Positions 1-9,296 of a DNA stretch of 64,000 bases are shown here, in pieces. Under the pieces are notes generated by a model that worked only from the letters and a program-made list of their open reading frames with translations, ran no database searches and was not told the DNA's origin. Each line of letters starts with the position of its first letter. Position 1 is the first letter of the stretch. Source of the DNA: Silene latifolia (lineage: Eukaryota; Streptophyta; Magnoliopsida; Caryophyllales; Caryophyllaceae); NCBI RefSeq assembly GCF_048544455.1, contig NC_133537.1:14631541-14695540 (forward strand), written 5' to 3'. Position numbers and translations under genes: made by a program.

Positions 1-904
1 AATAAATAAATAACAATAATAAAATAGGGATTATACACCCTGAGACTTACATATTTGACGAAACGAGATGAACTAAGTATACATTTAGTGATGCTCGACT
101 CGAATGTAGACGAAAGTGCCCTCGTAAGAGGAAATTAAACAGATTGATTAAGTTGATTATTGTGGAGTTGGTCAAATTGGTCGGTCATGCAAAACGAGGC
201 TGGTAAGAAAGATCCGAGCTTACGTGGTCGAAAGTTCAAGCACGTAGACGCCAAAAAGTAAGAATGTGGTCTAGAATGCAAAGGGAGAAGAGAAGGGCGG
301 ACACTCGCATGAGAAATATGTGAGACCGAAGGTCTCTATTTATACTAATCACACGGAGGAAATAGGGTTTTCGGAGAAACTTTGGAAGTGAATCTCGAAA
401 AGATATGAAAAGATACGAAAAATAAGCAGAAAAGGACTTGGGAAGAGGCGCAGCAGGCACTGCGTCTCTTGGAAGAGGCGCGGCACCTGCTGCGTCCTTT
501 CCTAAGTGGTTTCCCCCTGCGGAAGAAAGATTTTCGTGTTTAGGTTATGGAATAACGGATTTATCTTGTTTTCCTTCATATTTTGTGTGAATATTACGGG
601 AAATTTTTTGCCAAAGATTAAAAGATTTATAAAATATGGAATAGGAATATCCAGAACATTCCAGAACATTCTGACCCGGTTTCAGAAAATGAAGACGGTT
701 TTATGACCCGGACTCCAAATGTACTCTAATTACTGCCAAAACGACCGTATCGGCACGTAGATGACAATTAAGAGGTAGACACAAGTGTTTGAGTGATCAC
801 CTGACGATAAACTTACGAACTGTCACCAATCGTTCCGCGTACCAAACATGCGGCCCAATCATCACCGGGCGGTTTGCGGGAGGTGCAGAAATGAGGTATC
901 TACA
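1..904 (-). mobile_element. 3' LTR of element A, partial
   Basis: Aligned by eye with 16,741-17,647, it shows about 20 substitutions and one small indel, roughly 2% divergence. The inner edge is the LTR start on minus (TGTAGATACC, ending at 904). A TATA box on minus lies at 337-344 and the paired palindrome at 441-496. The remaining 1.4-1.5 kb lies left of the window. Confidence 0.92.
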
Positions 905-917
905 GAGCCCCCACTTT
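905..917 (-). other. Polypurine tract of element A
   Basis: On minus the sequence AAAGTGGGGGCTC directly precedes the 3' LTR start TGTAGATACC. Its position and composition are those of a plus-strand primer for reverse transcription. Confidence 0.85.
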
Positions 918-1163
918 GACTGAGGCTTGGACAAGGCGAAAGTCATGTATAGCCCTCAGGTCAATCGAAGATTACAACCTGACGACTATGTCGACGCGAG
1001 GCGGTTCAAGGGGTCTGAACCAAGGACCTGTCGTCGGGAACATTTTAGAGTCTGTCGACTATCAGGGAGGGTCGTTTAAAGTCCATTAGACTACGTAAGG
1101 AAGCTCGCCAGCCATAAGAAGAGACCATACCTGAGACTTCTTCCTCGAAACGTTTCCGGAGTT

Positions 1164-1239
1164 GCGTAGGAGCTAAGGTTAAGCGTAGGAGCTAAGGGTA
1201 AGCGTAGGAGCTAAGGGTAAGCATAGGAGCTAAGGGTAA
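1164..1239. repeat. 19-bp tandem repeat, about 4 copies
   Basis: The unit GCGTAGGAGCTAAGGGTAA recurs four times with single-base changes. It lies just inside the 3' LTR, in the zone where Retand-type elements carry amplified tandem repeats. Confidence 0.85.
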
Positions 1240-1254
1240 GACTAAAAGATATAT

Positions 1255-1860
1255 AAGGATGGTGCTAGGGTGTGGGACCCTAAAGGAAAGCATCGACGGG
1301 AAGGAGGCCAAATATAAGTTCAACTTAAGGGGTAATCAAGGTTTGAGTGTAGGAACTCTAAGGAAGTATGATCCTAAAGGAATATGATCCTAAAGGAATA
1401 TGATCCTAAATGGAAAAGGTGATCCTAAAGGAATATGATCCTAAAGGGAAAAGGTGATCCCAAAGGAATATGATCCTAAAGGGTATAAGTATATGAAATC
1501 TAGGGAGTTTGGGAACCTAAAGAGTTAGGTGTATGAACATGGGTATATGAACCTAAAAGGACGGCTGGTATGGGAACTTAAAGGCTTATGAACCTAAGAG
1601 GAATTGGGATCCTAGGGTTAAGTTTAGGAACTTACTGGGTTACTAATTCTTGTTTTAATCGCGTGCGCTTAAGCTTTCTAAGGTATGAGAACTCCAAAAG
1701 GATTTATGGGTTTATGAACCTAAGGACGTTGGTGTGGGAGCTTAAAGGTTTATGAACCTAAAGGAAGCCATTTTAGGATCTAAGAATCTAGGGGTAAGAA
1801 TCCTAACTTTGGGTTTACGAACCTAAGGAAGGAGGCTCTGGTTTGGGAACTTCTGGAGAA
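1255..1860. repeat. Degenerate repeat of the TATGAACCTAAAGG type
   Basis: Variants of (T)ATGAACCTAAAGG and GATCCTAAAGGAATAT recur about every 15-35 bp over the whole stretch, most regularly at 1,370-1,480. There is no long ORF. This is the non-coding 3' region of element A. Confidence 0.75.
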
Positions 1861-1985
1861 TGATACCTTTGCCGAACTCTATAAGGAAACAATAAAGTCA
1901 AGGGTAGCAGGACGTAGGTAGGAACTACTGGGAAAGCTGCTTGGGTGGTGTTCAAAAAAACTTCGATAAGTCTTGGGGTTGATGT

Positions 1986-2190
1986 TGATCTCCACGTATT
2001 GAGAGGGATGATTGTCTGTCCGTGTACTCTCGTTGGGGGAACATAATCGGGAACTGATCTCCATGTCTCAAGAGGGAATGTCTATCCGTGTACTCTCGCT
2101 GGGGGAATATAATCAGGAATTGATCTCCATGTCTCGAGAGGGAATGTCTATCCGTGTACTCTCGCTGGGGGAACAGAATAGAGGTGTGTC
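1986..2190. repeat. 66-69 bp tandem repeat, 3 copies
   Basis: Units start at TGATCTCC at 1,986, 2,055 and 2,121. Each contains GTACTCTCG(C/T)TGGGGGAA. Short ORFs here on both strands are products of the repeat. Confidence 0.85.
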
Positions 2191-2413
2191 GAAACACCTG
2201 TCAAAGAAGGAACGCTCGTTGTGACAAGCTAGGTCTTAGATAAAAATAAGGCGATGGTCTGCTGTTGGCTTGGAAGATGTGGATCCGGGCGAAGAATATA
2301 CGGCAAACGGACCAAATATGCGATATGGCATCAAGGAAGAGGCGCACCAAAGATGGGCCCACAAAATAACGAACTCATAATGAATTTTTGGAAATTCGTA
2401 TGAAGGGAAGCTG

Positions 2414-2469
2414 AGGAAGAGGCGCAGGAAGAGCTGCGTCCCTTGGAAGAGGCGCAGCACCTGCTGCGT
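2414..2469 (+). repeat. Paired GCGCAGCA palindrome upstream of the PMD gene
   Basis: Two adjacent copies of a GGAAGAGGCGCAG...CTGCGTC unit separated by CTTGG. The second holds the near-palindrome GCGCAGCACCTGCTGCGT. It lies about 140 bp upstream of the first ATG of the plus-strand PMD gene, in the same orientation as the copies in the LTRs and at 6,402. Confidence 0.85.
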
Positions 2470-2611
2470 CTTTTCCTGAATGTGGCAATTCTGCGTAAAA
2501 AACCCGATGAAACAGAAGGTTTATGTCATTTATTTGAAACATAATTCCTCAATTTCTCTCTCAAATTCCAACCATTTCCGTCAAAATTTGATCCAAAAGC
2601 TTGCAATTGCC

Positions 2612-5600
2612 ATGACTAATCGAGGTATGTGTATCAATCTTGCATTTCTCTTCCGTATTTGATCAAATGGGATCGACAAAATTAGGGTTTTTGACCCTAA
2701 TTAGTCGAAAATTTGGGGCTTTTCCCCCAAATGACTTTGCCTTGCGAAATTGACTTTGTAAATGGCTAATTGGTAGTATTAGGATCATAACCATGTATTC
2801 TTTTCGAATTTTCGTTGAGTTTTGAGCATTTGAGTGAAATTGAGACGGTTTCACAGCTAAACCGTAAATCGCTTCGAAAATAGCCTTAGGATTGCCCATT
2901 TGCGACGAAACTTGATATTTGGAATCCTTGTGTGATAGGGAAACATCCTATCATCTCGGAATTTTAATTTGTGACGGCTTTTTCAGGACACTTTCTAGGG
3001 CATAATCGCCGTTATAACGAAATGCTGTCGAAATTTCGACTCGAACCCATGACTAGGCTTCAACTTAGGCTTGACTTGACCCAAATTATCATATGAGCGG
3101 ACGGGTTTGTGGGAAATTTGCCAAAGATGGCGAGAAAAGAGGGATTTCAGAGCTCCGAAAACTCGAAAATCCCCTAATCAAGGCTTGTCGTCACTTGACG
3201 CGGCCTAAATTTACTTTAATTTTGCAGGTGACGAGGCTTCTACATCTGGGAGGGATCCCATGGACGTGGACACTACTGTTGACCCTTCTCAGGTGCTTGA
3301 GGAGGCGTTGGAGGAGGCTTTCACCGCCGCGGTGACGGCTGCTGAGGATGAGGTCCTGGAGGAGGAGGCTGTTGAGGAGGAGGAGGTCCCGAGATGAGCC
3401 AACGTTGGACGGGGTGGTTGCCAGCTGAGGGGAGCACCTGCGTGGGCTGAGACCTGGGACAGTAGGCACTTTCTTTGAGCTGCGGAGGGTCACCTGTCCT
3501 ACAGGACGGTGAAGAGCTTGGTAAATAGGATTCATAACTCTTCATTCATCTTCTTTCATTTCTGTTTGTCATTCTTTTTCTTCTTCATTTGAGCTAAGGA
3601 TAGCTTTTGTTTCAAATCTACATAGGAGGCCGGGAACATCAGGTCGTTCTCAGGCTATACGACGGCGATGGGGTGCTACGAGAGGCTGTCGGCTGAGGAG
3701 CGAGCCATGATCGAGCGGGGAGCGTTCGGCGCCTTGGTGCAGGCTTGGAGGGATATTGCGAGGAGGAAGCTTCGGGCTAACCTCAGTCTCATCCGAGCCT
3801 TCTTGGACCGGTTTTGGGACACGACCTCCACGTTTCACATGCCTTTTGGTGAGGTGGGGGTCACGTTGGAGGACTAAGGCATGATCTCTGGTCTGCCGTG
3901 TGGGACTGAGGTGGTGGAGTGGCCGGAGACAGCCATGAGGGTTGACTCGGTGGAGGCTAGGAGGTTGATCGGTTGGAACTTGGCGCCGAAGGCGGTTGCG
4001 GTACCTGGCTTGGTGCCTAGTTCTTACGTTCGAGACTACTTCGCGGGGAAGACCCCGGCGTTGGTGGTGATCGAGGGGAGGGAGACGGCTCCTCCTCCCT
4101 GCACCGCAGAGCAGAGAGTCCGCTTGTGGCTCTGGTGGTTCTTGTCTTCGATTTACCTCGGAGACAAGGGGGAGAGGCTTTCGACGAAGCTTCTTCCTTT
4201 TCTTTCTGACCTGAGCTCCCTAGGCCATTGGGACTGGGTCACTGCTGGTTTTGCGGTCCTCATCCGCTTTATGAGGGTCATGGTTCGTCCGGAGTTGATG
4301 GAGAAGGGGACTTCTCCTGCTGCTGTCGGCCCTGGACTGCTGTTGGAGGTATGAACCTTCATTTCATTTCACGAAAGATCATTTCTTTTTCTTGTCAAAT
4401 AACGAAAGATCGTTATTGATTATCTGCTTTACAGGAGTAGGTGTACTCCTAATTTCCGGGCCTCGCGCCCAAGAGGACGGAGCCGGTGGAGAAGGCCTAT
4501 CCCATTGTGAGGGATTGGGTGATGTGCCGCACGAGGAGTCGGCGTTCCTTCCACGACGTTTGTTGGCGGGAGGTGAACGCTCTTCAGCTGGACGGCGTGA
4601 GTATTTCACCTTACATTTGTCTGTTTCTCTTCCTTTACTTTTAGAACTGATCATAGGAATGACCCTTCGTTTACTTCTTCTAGTGGGTGCCCAGGCCTTG
4701 GGAGGAGTACGCTGGCGCTCCTCCTTACGTGGCTGAGGTCCTTCGACCTAGGAGCTCGAGCCGACTGCTGTTGAGGACGTCGATAGGTCCCGTGTGGTAC
4801 TTGGGTGAGCGCTTGGCTCGTCAGTGCTCTCGGGACGTCCGGACGGTTCCCATCGATCCTCCTCGGACGATTTTTTGGGAGCCTTCTGAGGCTGAGAGGG
4901 AGGCTGACCTGGCTGGCGTCGGTGGCGACGCCCTCCTTCTTCCTGGCGAGGACTACTCGGCGTTCCTCTATGGGAGGTTGGCGTACTGGCCGGTTGTGGT
5001 AAGTGCTTTATCTTCTTTTATTTTTGATTGTTTGAGCATACGATGAAAGATCATGGGTTATCGGAAATCATTTGACTTTGCAGGAGGTCGAGGCGGCGGG
5101 CATCGAGCCCCCAGAGTACCCCGAGACCCTTGAGTACACCGACACGACAAGGATGACGGCGATCTCCGAGCTACGTGACTTTGACGTGGCGGTGAGAGAT
5201 GCTGGCTTGGACAAGTGGCACCATCTGATTTGGAGGGTGAGCCTTCTAACTTGTATAGTTTTCGTGTAAGAACACATTTGCTCGAGTTTGTCCAATCATT
5301 TGAGAATTTTTCTTTTGAAATGCAGGTTGCGCCATCCCGGTTTGTGGCTTTGTGGAGGGTAGCCAACCGGCTACGAGCTACTGCCGTCGAGGCACTTGCT
5401 GGTGGCCGAGGACGTCAGGTATGAACCTTCCGTTTACTTCATTTTCGAATTTTCTAATCTTCTTTTATGTTTGAAATGATTGACATGAGCCAGTTTTTGT
5501 TGTTTGCAGAGGGAGCGCGAGTTGGAGCGAGAGCTCGCCTAGTCCCGAGAGGAGACAGCTCGCCTGCTGAGGGAGCTCGAGGTCCGTGACGCCGAGGTTG

Positions 5601-5647
5601 CTGCTCTCGAGGCGAGAGTTGCTGAGCTGGACGGCGACCAGCAGTAG
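2612..5647 (+). pseudogene. Antisense plant-mobile-domain (PMD) gene of element A, eight exons, inactivated
   Basis: Splicing exons 2612-2624, 3228-3520, 3626-4348, 4435-4596, 4684-4998, 5084-5236, 5326-5418 and 5510-5647 gives one continuous frame of 630 codons; all introns are GT-AG, one of 603 bp and six of 84-105 bp. The N-terminus is acidic (Glu-rich). Exons 3-5 match the plant mobile domain (PF10536 type): DTTSTFHMPFGEVGVTL, MISGLP, LWWFLSSIYLGDKG, then FPGLAPKR and the aspartate/proline-rich segment. Exon 8 encodes a heptad-rich coiled coil. Six in-frame stops (3395, 3476, 3875, 4438, 4450, 5540) break it; several look like C-to-T or G-to-A changes. PMD proteins such as MAIN/MAIL1 act in transposon silencing and gene expression, and related domains are known from plant transposons. 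It runs opposite to gag-pol, so it is cargo and not part of pol. Exon 1 (MTNR) is the least certain exon. Confidence 0.82.
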
Positions 5648-6401
5648 CTTCCGTGTTGCTTTTTGTTTTTTTGGCTGTATTTTTGTACATTTATACATTT
5701 TAGGACCCACTTCTGGACACTTGGATCTTGTTTTGGGGCTCGAGCCCCCAATTTGGTGTACATATCCCTTTTTTGGTTGTATATATGATGGCCTGAGTGC
5801 CTTTGCTGCTGGGTTAATTTATTTGTACCTGCAGGTTAGTTTTGAACAGGTTTGGTAGATGACGGTTTACGCCGTCATGCTACCGAAATTTACACAGAAA
5901 TCACAAAGAACATATATTTGTACATATGGCCTAAATTAGCGCAAAACAATGACTCGGAAATGCAAAAAATGCAAAAATTTTGCCGAAAATGACCAGACGG
6001 TAGGTAGAGTTACCCCCTAAAAAAAGAAAAAATAAAAACATATAAGTTTGAAATGGATAGTGAAATGATTCCCCAAAAAGAAAAAGTAAAAAAGAAATGT
6101 ATAAGTTTGAAAAACGATATAATTAAATTTAATACAAAAATGTATAGATTTGAAAAAAAAAAGAATAAATTAAATTAAATTGGTGAAATGATTCCCCAAA
6201 AAAGAAAATTAAAAAGAAATGTATAAGTGTGCTAAAATGACGAAAATGTCAATATCGTCTCGAAATGCACGTCCGCGAAATTAGGAAACACGAAATATGG
6301 CAACCTGACGCATTTACCAAAATAATAACCCGTATGAATAGGAAATTATTCGTTGAGGAATTTAGGAAATATCTAACGCGGAAAATCACAGAAAAAGGGC
6401 T
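5648..6401. other. Spacer between the two antisense genes
   Basis: No coding sequence is supported. It holds the 3' end of the PMD gene (T-rich, with TGTATTTTTGTACATTTATAC) and three degenerate copies of a purine-rich unit (ATGATTCCCCAAAAA...GAAATGTATAAGT) between about 6,010 and 6,235. Confidence 0.6.
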
Positions 6402-6458
6402 GAGGAAGAGGCTCAGCAAGAGCTGCGTCCCTTCGAAGAGGCGCAGCACCTGCTGCGC
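6402..6458 (+). repeat. Paired GCGCAGCA palindrome upstream of the DUF7745-like gene
   Basis: Two units, GAGGCTCAGCAAGAGCTGCGTC and GAGGCGCAGCACCTGCTGCG, separated by CTTCGAA. They lie 50 bp upstream of the TATA box of the second antisense gene, the same arrangement as in the LTR promoter. Confidence 0.85.
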
Positions 6459-6507
6459 TTGTTCCCTAGTGCGTCCATTCTGACGGATTTTAGGAAACAA
6501 CTTTTAG

Positions 6508-6515
6508 TATAAATA
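6508..6515 (+). promoter_or_regulatory. TATA box of the second antisense gene
   Basis: TATAAATA lies 92 bp before the ATG at 6,600, followed by a short CT-rich leader without ATG. The 17-mer TTAGTATAAATAGAGAC here is identical to the minus-strand TATA region of the element's own LTR (337-344 and 17,080-17,087). Confidence 0.75.
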
Positions 6516-6599
6516 GAGACGTCGAGGGAGGTTCTATTCACATAAATCTTTCGTCTTTCTTCGTCTTATTACACAAATCTCCCGAAATAAGCATACATC

Positions 6600-8056
6600 A
6601 TGAATACTCTTGAGATTCGTCTAAAAGAATGGACAAATGAGTTCTCCAATGTGGAGAAACACGACATGGGTGCTTATAATTTTGGATCGCTTTTGAGCTT
6701 GAAGTTGATCAAGGTCGTCAAACCGTTTCTAGATTCTTGTCTCGATTATTGGGACCCGAATTATCACGTATTTGCCTTTCCTGGAGGCGACATTTGCCCA
6801 TTTCCCGAGGAGATTGTTGCGATTGGTGGTTGGGACCCGGAACATTTGCCTGTTATTCCCTCTACTTCTTAAGGGTATAAGAACAAGTTTAGAGACTTGC
6901 TCGGATTGGCCAGAGTTGATGTTGACCGTCTTGTGACTTCTAAAGGAGTGCGAATGTTGGATTTCATCGATCACTTCATCAATAGGGTTGATCCCACTGT
7001 CTCTTATGTTGCAAGGCGAAGGGCATTCGGGTTTTGCCTATTGCATGTATATGTCCTTCAAGGGCATGTTGATGAGGATATGAGGGGCGACCCTCGTCTT
7101 TTGAGCTTGAATGAGCAAATGGAGCTGCGCAGGAGCCCAGCTTGTCTATGTTTAGGAGAGATCCTATTGGGCTTGGATAACAGGAAAGCTAATCGCGACC
7201 TACCTTACTTGGGAAGTCCCATTATTTTGCAGGTCTGGCTTATGGAGCGTCTTCGATTTTTATCGAGCCCCCAGTTAATGTTCCTGCTTATCATGCTCGC
7301 TCAATTGCAATGAGAACCAGGCTTTACATGGTGGACTTCAGTCGAGTTTGCAATTACTGGGAAAATAAATTGAAGAGTGAAGATGGCCCCTTAATCAGAT
7401 GGATCGTACCATGGTGGCATCTTAAATCTGTCACTGGAGTATCTTCTCTGGATCCTACCCGTTCTGTTCGCATTCTCGGCTTGGAGTCTATGATATGCAT
7501 TTTCCCGGAGAGGTTGATGAGACAGGTTGGATTGAAGCAAAGGATTCCGAAGCTTGACACTGTCCCGCAGACTGCCGTGGCGCTTACTACTGAGAGTCGA
7601 AGAGAATGGGCCATCAGATGGGCTCAGAGGAACATTTGGTTCTTGAATTCTTCTGTCAGTGCTCTATGGGTGTCCGATTCCTATCTACGGTGGAGGAAAG
7701 CTGCTACTCCGGAGGAGCGCGAGAAACTGAGGAAGCGCGAACCTGTCGACTACAAGGTTCGCGAGGTAGAAAAGGAGAAGGAGAAGCATCTGACTGAGGG
7801 AGAGGAAGAAGTCGGGTTTCGAGTTGTTCATCCTTCGAAGAAACTGAAGACTTCTCCTGCCGTCGAGATGGTGGTTGACAAGAATGGCAACGCAAGACCA
7901 CGAGAGAGACCATTGGTGATTAGGTCGGAAGTGGCGCAAGAGCGTCCGCTCGAGGTCGTGACAAGAAGTATGATAAAAATGACAAAGGCAAAGGGAAAAT
8001 GGAAGAGTAGCCTAAGTCTTTATTATTATTATTTATTATTATTATTATTGCAATAA
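6600..8056 (+). pseudogene. Antisense accessory gene of element A, DUF7745-like, inactivated
   Basis: One reading frame (about 480 codons) is broken by a nonsense codon at 6,870 and a one-base insertion in a T run near 7,258, after which it continues in another frame to 8,056. Visible segments are a helical N-terminus, FLDSCLDYWDPNYHVF, DICPFPEEI, then WLMERLRF, MVDFSRVCNYW and IRWIVPWWHL, followed by GLESMICIFPERLMRQVG and a Lys/Glu-rich basic tail (about residues 380-480). From memory this resembles the DUF7745-type proteins annotated near plant retrotransposons; its function is unknown. It has its own TATA box and leader and opposes gag-pol. A poly-A signal-like AATGAAATAAA lies near 8,131. 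No introns are needed here, unlike its PMD neighbour. Confidence 0.7.
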
Positions 8057-8265
8057 GAAGGTGGGGTTTTTAGAATCCTAGCCTATTTATTTTTATTATG
8101 ATTTTATTATGTAACGTACTATTATTATTAATGAAATAAAAAAGGTTAATTGGTTACGAAACCGTTGTGATTTTCTTTTCATTATTTTTTGTCGAATTTC
8201 AAATGCATTCGCAAATGTCCTTCTATTTACATTTAAAATGATTAAATGGGTTGTATCCCGTGAAG

Positions 8266-9001
8266 CAGTGGCGGATGCAGGATTTGACTAAAGGGGGGGC
8301 ACACCCCAAAAAAAAAATTTTGCGGACAACTTTTATACATTAAAATTGTTTCATCGTCAATACATAATAATATAATCGTAAAGAAAAAATATATCAACAA
8401 ACCCTAAACGGCTAAACCAAATACCAACAAGCTCAAGTGCATTATTTTAGAGGGAATATCCATTTTCGGCGGTAGAATTGGGGGTCCTGTGTAAAAACAA
8501 TTCGAGAGACCCCTTCAATTTCATATATTATCGTCATGAAAATAGTAAAAAAATTAACCAAAGAGTACCATAATCTTTATTTATAAGACAGTGGGAAATT
8601 TTACATGGAACTACTTCTAAAAGTGTATAATTCTATAGATATAAAAATATATATGCTTAACAAACAATATTAGTAAGCAATTGGTGTGTTGGACAATCAT
8701 TGAATATACTAGTCTAACGTCCCAGGTTCGAACCCTTGTAGCATCATTTTGAAATTCAATTAATTAAATCTAACTTTGAACATACAAAAAAAAATAAGCC
8801 AAACCTAACCATAGTGAGATTTGAACACGAGACCATCAGGGAAGTTTATAAGCCTCTTACCACCAGACCAAGAGCATCATCATGCTAGATACAGGCGCTC
8901 TAAATATGTAAACATAAATTTTCAGTTTTTTTTTTTTCTTTTTTTTTTATCGTCACGTGAGGGCACGTGCCCTCACTTTCCCCTCCCCAAATCCGCCGCT
9001 G
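8266..9001. mobile_element. hAT-type non-autonomous element (736 bp)
   Basis: The terminal inverted repeats are CAGTGGCGGAT and, on the other strand at the right end, CAGCGGCGGAT. A perfect 8-bp target duplication CCGTGAAG flanks it (8,258-8,265 and 9,002-9,009). No transposase is encoded. Inside are tRNA-like fragments with B-box-like GGTTCGAACCC (about 8,730) and a minus-strand counterpart near 8,820-8,870. It sits downstream of the second antisense gene. Confidence 0.9.
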
Positions 9002-9009
9002 CCGTGAAG

Positions 9010-9296
9010 GATTGCCTACGTATTCATAAAAAATGAAATCAAACCCTTGCGCGTAGTTCGAGTAAATGTAAAAGAATAATTGTTCTAAGCAAGAGCTTGT
9101 AATGAACTTTAGAGAATAAGAATGTGCTTTACTTACTCCTAAAATGCAATTTAGTTTATTTGATGATATGAGAATGACAAATTGTCAAAATGCAAGAGTA
9201 AGATGACATTAGCTTAATTCAGTTGGCCAGGGGCCGTTTCTTTCGTGCCACAAGAGCGACACGTGAGGTCACGCGAGGCGCGTTTTTGCTCCTATT
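9010..9296. other. Spacer between hAT insertion and pol 3' end
   Basis: No ORF is supported. This is the element A sequence between the antisense gene and the pol stop codon. Confidence 0.5.

Noticed and set aside
2012-2224. Repeat-encoded 70-codon ORF near the element A 3' LTR
   Set aside because: Produced by the 66-69 bp tandem repeat, whose length is divisible by three; open on both strands.
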